64,000 nt of DNA from Pantoea sp. Lij88. Its GTDB lineage: Bacteria > Pseudomonadota > Gammaproteobacteria > Enterobacterales > Enterobacteriaceae. This document shows, in pieces, positions 60,422 to 64,000 of this stretch. Numbering within the stretch: position 1 is the stretch's first letter; the number at the start of each line of letters is the position of its first letter. A program made the translations under genes and the position numbers. The notes under the pieces were generated by a model. The model searched no databases and had not been told where the DNA came from. It was given only the letters and a program-made list of their open reading frames with translations. The stretch spans positions 1,674,001-1,738,000 of the forward strand of contig NZ_CP118269.1 in assembly GCF_030062155.1 (NCBI RefSeq), read 5' to 3'.

Positions 60422-60506
60422 AGTTAACTTTCCCGGTAAACTCATTCCAGCAGCCAGACTAACTGATGAATCTGCCTTGAACCAGAGTCATGTAAAGGAG
60501 AAGAGA

Positions 60507-61259
60507 ATGACCACACTGGAAATTTGCTGCTATGGCGTGGATTGCGCCGTGACTGCACAGGAGGCGGGCGCCGATCGGGTGGAGCTTTGCACCGCACCGC
60601 GTGAAGGTGGCCTGACCCCCTCGGCGGGCATGTTGAATGCTGCCCGGCGTGAGGTTTCGATTCCGGTTCATCCCATTGTCCGGCCACGGGGTGGGGATTT
60701 TTGTTACAGCTCACGCGAATTCGAAGCGATGAAATCGGACGTGGCGTTAATCCGCGAACTCGGTTTTCCTGGCCTTGTGATTGGGATGCTGGATGAAGAG
60801 GCCCACATTCATCATGGTCAGATGCGGCAGATTATGGCGCTGTGTGACGGCATGGCCGTGACCTTTCATCGCGCCTTCGATCTCTGCCACAGCCCTAAGC
60901 GCGCACTGGAAGAATTAACGGATTTGGGCGTGGCGCGGATTCTGACATCCGGTCAGCAGCAGAGCGCTGAAAACGGAATTGCATTACTCAGGGAACTTAA
61001 TGAGACCAGTACTGGTCCTATTATTATGGCGGGTGCCGGCGTTCGTCTCAGCAACCTGCAAAAGTTTCTCGACATGGGGATTGATGAAGTCCACAGCTCG
61101 GCCAGTCGCCTGATGGCATCGCCGATGCGCTACCGCAAAGCGGGCGTCTCCATGTGTTCAGAAGCCGAAACCGACGAGTTCAGCCGCTACTGTGTCGATG
61201 GCGATGTGGTTGAGGCAATGAAAAGCGTGATGCAGATGAGCACCGTCCGGGTCGCCTGA
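60507..61259 (+). CDS. cutC: CutC family protein
   Basis: 250-residue TIM-barrel CutC (E. coli 248), historically linked to copper homeostasis although that role is disputed. Conserved [18 protein letters not shown] and [12 protein letters not shown] segments. AAAGGAG lies 6 bases before the ATG; the upstream open frame overlaps the divergent gene and is not used. Confidence 0.94.
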   Translation: MTTLEICCYGVDCAVTAQEAGADRVELCTAPREGGLTPSAGMLNAARREVSIPVHPIVRPRGGDFCYSSREFEAMKSDVALIRELGFPGLVIGMLDEEAHIHHGQMRQIMALCDGMAVTFHRAFDLCHSPKRALEELTDLGVARILTSGQQQSAENGIALLRELNETSTGPIIMAGAGVRLSNLQKFLDMGIDEVHSSASRLMASPMRYRKAGVSMCSEAETDEFSRYCVDGDVVEAMKSVMQMSTVRVA

Positions 61260-61317
61260 ACCACAACAGATTTTGCCGCGCAGCACGCCGATCATTGACG
61301 TGGTGTTTGCAAGTACC

Positions 61318-61348
61318 AAACCCCAGTACCGCTTGCTGGGGTTCTTTT
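61318..61348 (+). terminator. cutC terminator
   Basis: AACCCCAG-TACCGCTTG-CTGGGGTT followed by CTTTTTG. The rest of 61260-61595 shows no gene; it contains the promoter of the next gene, not located. Confidence 0.85.
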
Positions 61349-61595
61349 TGTGTAAAGCACGCTCCATTTGCCGTGACATCGTTTCGCCCGATTCAATTAA
61401 AATTTCCTGCCTTACTTAATAATTAATGTCATCCAGGACTTTAAGGCATTGCGGTAGCCTTACGCTCGCTTTATCCGTTACGCTGGCGCTTTGTCGCATC
61501 TCCGATTTTAAAAAGGCGATGCAGGATAAAATCAATCGCCGCCGTTCATCCCCACAGCGTTTACACTGAAAGCAACATCGCCTGGAACTGACCCT

Positions 61596-62444
61596 ATGAA
61601 ACGCAATCACATTCTTGTTTTAAGCCTGATGCTGACTGCCTGTGCCGGAAGCGCTGCGGCCAGCGCCTGTAGCCCGAACAATGCGGCCGTTGCTAACAGT
61701 AATAACCTGATTCTGCTGGGCGGTAACGCGAAAGGCGCGGTAAAGCAGGTAATTGCGGGTGAATTTGGCAAAGATGTGAATTCGCAAAAACGGGTGCTGG
61801 GGCAGTTTGACGCCTGTGGCGATCTGACGGTCGCTGACGTCAGCTATGACAAAAGCGAACGCAACGTCATCCTCAGCATGGAGCAACACATCGCCCGGGT
61901 GCAGGGCGGCTGGGTGGCGGAGTATGCTTATCTGGTCAAAGTGCTGAAAGAGGGCAAAGAGGTCGTTGTTGATAACCGACAGGGCACGATTAACTGGCAG
62001 AAAGGCCAGCATGGCACTATCACCAGCGCCTCCGACAGATTTACCAGCATGGGTAAAAGCGGCTTTACCGACACCACCTATCGTTACGATCGCCAGCTCC
62101 GGCTGGAGAAGAGCATAGCGCGTGGCAGCGATCCGCTGACCAACGGTGAATTTCACTATCACTGGAACCCGAAGGGGCTGGTGACACGGACCAGCTCTGC
62201 CCGGGGTACGGATGAATACACCTACGATCCCCAGTGGCGTGAAGTCCGACTGAATGGCACGGCGAATACACCGCTGAGCACCATCCGCTCGGTCGATGAG
62301 TGTCAGTCCTGGGATGAGATCGGCAACTGTACTCTTAGCTACCTGCATGAGACCGAAATCTTCACGCGGGGCACCATCGAACGTCACCTCAGTTCCGCCT
62401 ACAAATATGAGTACTGGGACCAGCCTGCGGCAGCGGATGAATAA
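61596..62444 (+). CDS. exported or lipoprotein of unknown function
   Basis: 282-residue protein with an N-terminal signal; LTAC at residues 13-16 could be a lipobox, or cleavage could follow SAAA near 22, so lipidation is uncertain. Beyond it the sequence has YD-type beta motifs (TYRYDRQLRLEKS, EYTYDPQWREVRL) and Cys residues CSP, DAC, DEC, GNC. It loosely recalls YnfC-type lipoproteins, but I cannot assign a family. It stands alone, convergent with cmoB. Confidence 0.75.
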   Translation: MKRNHILVLSLMLTACAGSAAASACSPNNAAVANSNNLILLGGNAKGAVKQVIAGEFGKDVNSQKRVLGQFDACGDLTVADVSYDKSERNVILSMEQHIARVQGGWVAEYAYLVKVLKEGKEVVVDNRQGTINWQKGQHGTITSASDRFTSMGKSGFTDTTYRYDRQLRLEKSIARGSDPLTNGEFHYHWNPKGLVTRTSSARGTDEYTYDPQWREVRLNGTANTPLSTIRSVDECQSWDEIGNCTLSYLHETEIFTRGTIERHLSSAYKYEYWDQPAAADE

Positions 62445-62490
62445 TCTCTGTGAGTGTCTGCAGCCTGCAGAGTCATTCCGTGGGGAGGTG

Positions 62491-62515
62491 CGGCGAGACG
62501 GGCGTTGTCTCGCCG
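62491..62515. terminator. hairpin between convergent genes
   Basis: CGGCGAGAC/GTCTCGCCG stem between the unknown exported protein gene and cmoB; T-runs are weak. Confidence 0.5.
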
Positions 62516-62522
62516 CTGAGCC

Positions 62523-64000
<1,478 letters not shown>

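Noticed and set aside
61416..61610. 64-codon minus-strand Cys/Arg-rich frame
   Set aside because: Overlaps the start of the exported protein gene, with no ribosome site and no family resemblance.

Overview
The window is a gap-free stretch of enterobacterial chromosome, roughly 55% GC by eye. Most proteins align along their length with what I remember of the Escherichia/Salmonella orthologues but are clearly diverged from them. Gene content and order (flagellar regions, putAP, efeUOB-phoH, pmr locus, otsBA, argS-yecM-cutC-cmoBA) suggest Erwiniaceae such as Pantoea or Erwinia; this is an inference, since no rRNA gene is present.

Layout. (1) 1-14.2 kb: DUF6388 gene, yedD lipoprotein and amyA, then the flagellar filament region: fliDST on the minus strand, head-to-head with fliC, then fliB (flagellin lysine methylase), an HNH nuclease gene, fliA, fliZ, and the D-cysteine/cystine block dcyD-tcyJ-tcyL-tcyN. 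(2) 14.2-16.7 kb: an acyltransferase-3 membrane protein and a kilobase of GC-rich non-coding DNA. That DNA holds two diverged inverted copies of a hairpin-rich repeat and a triplicated palindrome. (3) 16.7-27.7 kb: divergent putA/putP with PutA operator motifs, Fur-controlled efeUOB iron import, phoH and tRNA-Ser(GGA). (4) 27.8-32.7 kb: msrA, a flavin reductase-like gene, and the polymyxin-resistance operon eptA-pmrA-pmrB. A 39-codon membrane peptide gene with its own PmrA box converges on pmrB. (5) 33.1-54.0 kb: otsBA, then the flagellar master and chemotaxis cluster flhDC-motAB-cheAW-three chemoreceptors-cheRBYZ-flhBAE. (6) 54.2-64 kb: aldo/keto reductase, LysR regulator, argS, a tiny membrane ORF, yecM, a MalY/PatB-type lyase, cutC, an exported protein of unknown function, and cmoB-cmoA running off the right edge.

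How the parts work together. FlhDC (CRP and RcsAB-like sites upstream) would start the flagellar cascade. FliA then drives class III genes through sigma-28 promoters, visible before fliC, fliD, fliA and the chemoreceptors. PutA both represses and carries out proline breakdown, and PutP imports proline. EfeUOB takes up ferrous iron, while PmrB keeps the ExxE pairs linked to iron sensing and controls lipid A modification by EptA. Compared with E. coli as I remember it, a put-efe-pmr-ots block separates the two flagellar regions.

Most of the window is ordinary conserved chromosome. The points most worth checking are the PmrA-box membrane peptide next to pmrB, the paired structured repeat at 15.8-16.5 kb, and the HNH nuclease gene set between flagellin modification and fliA.
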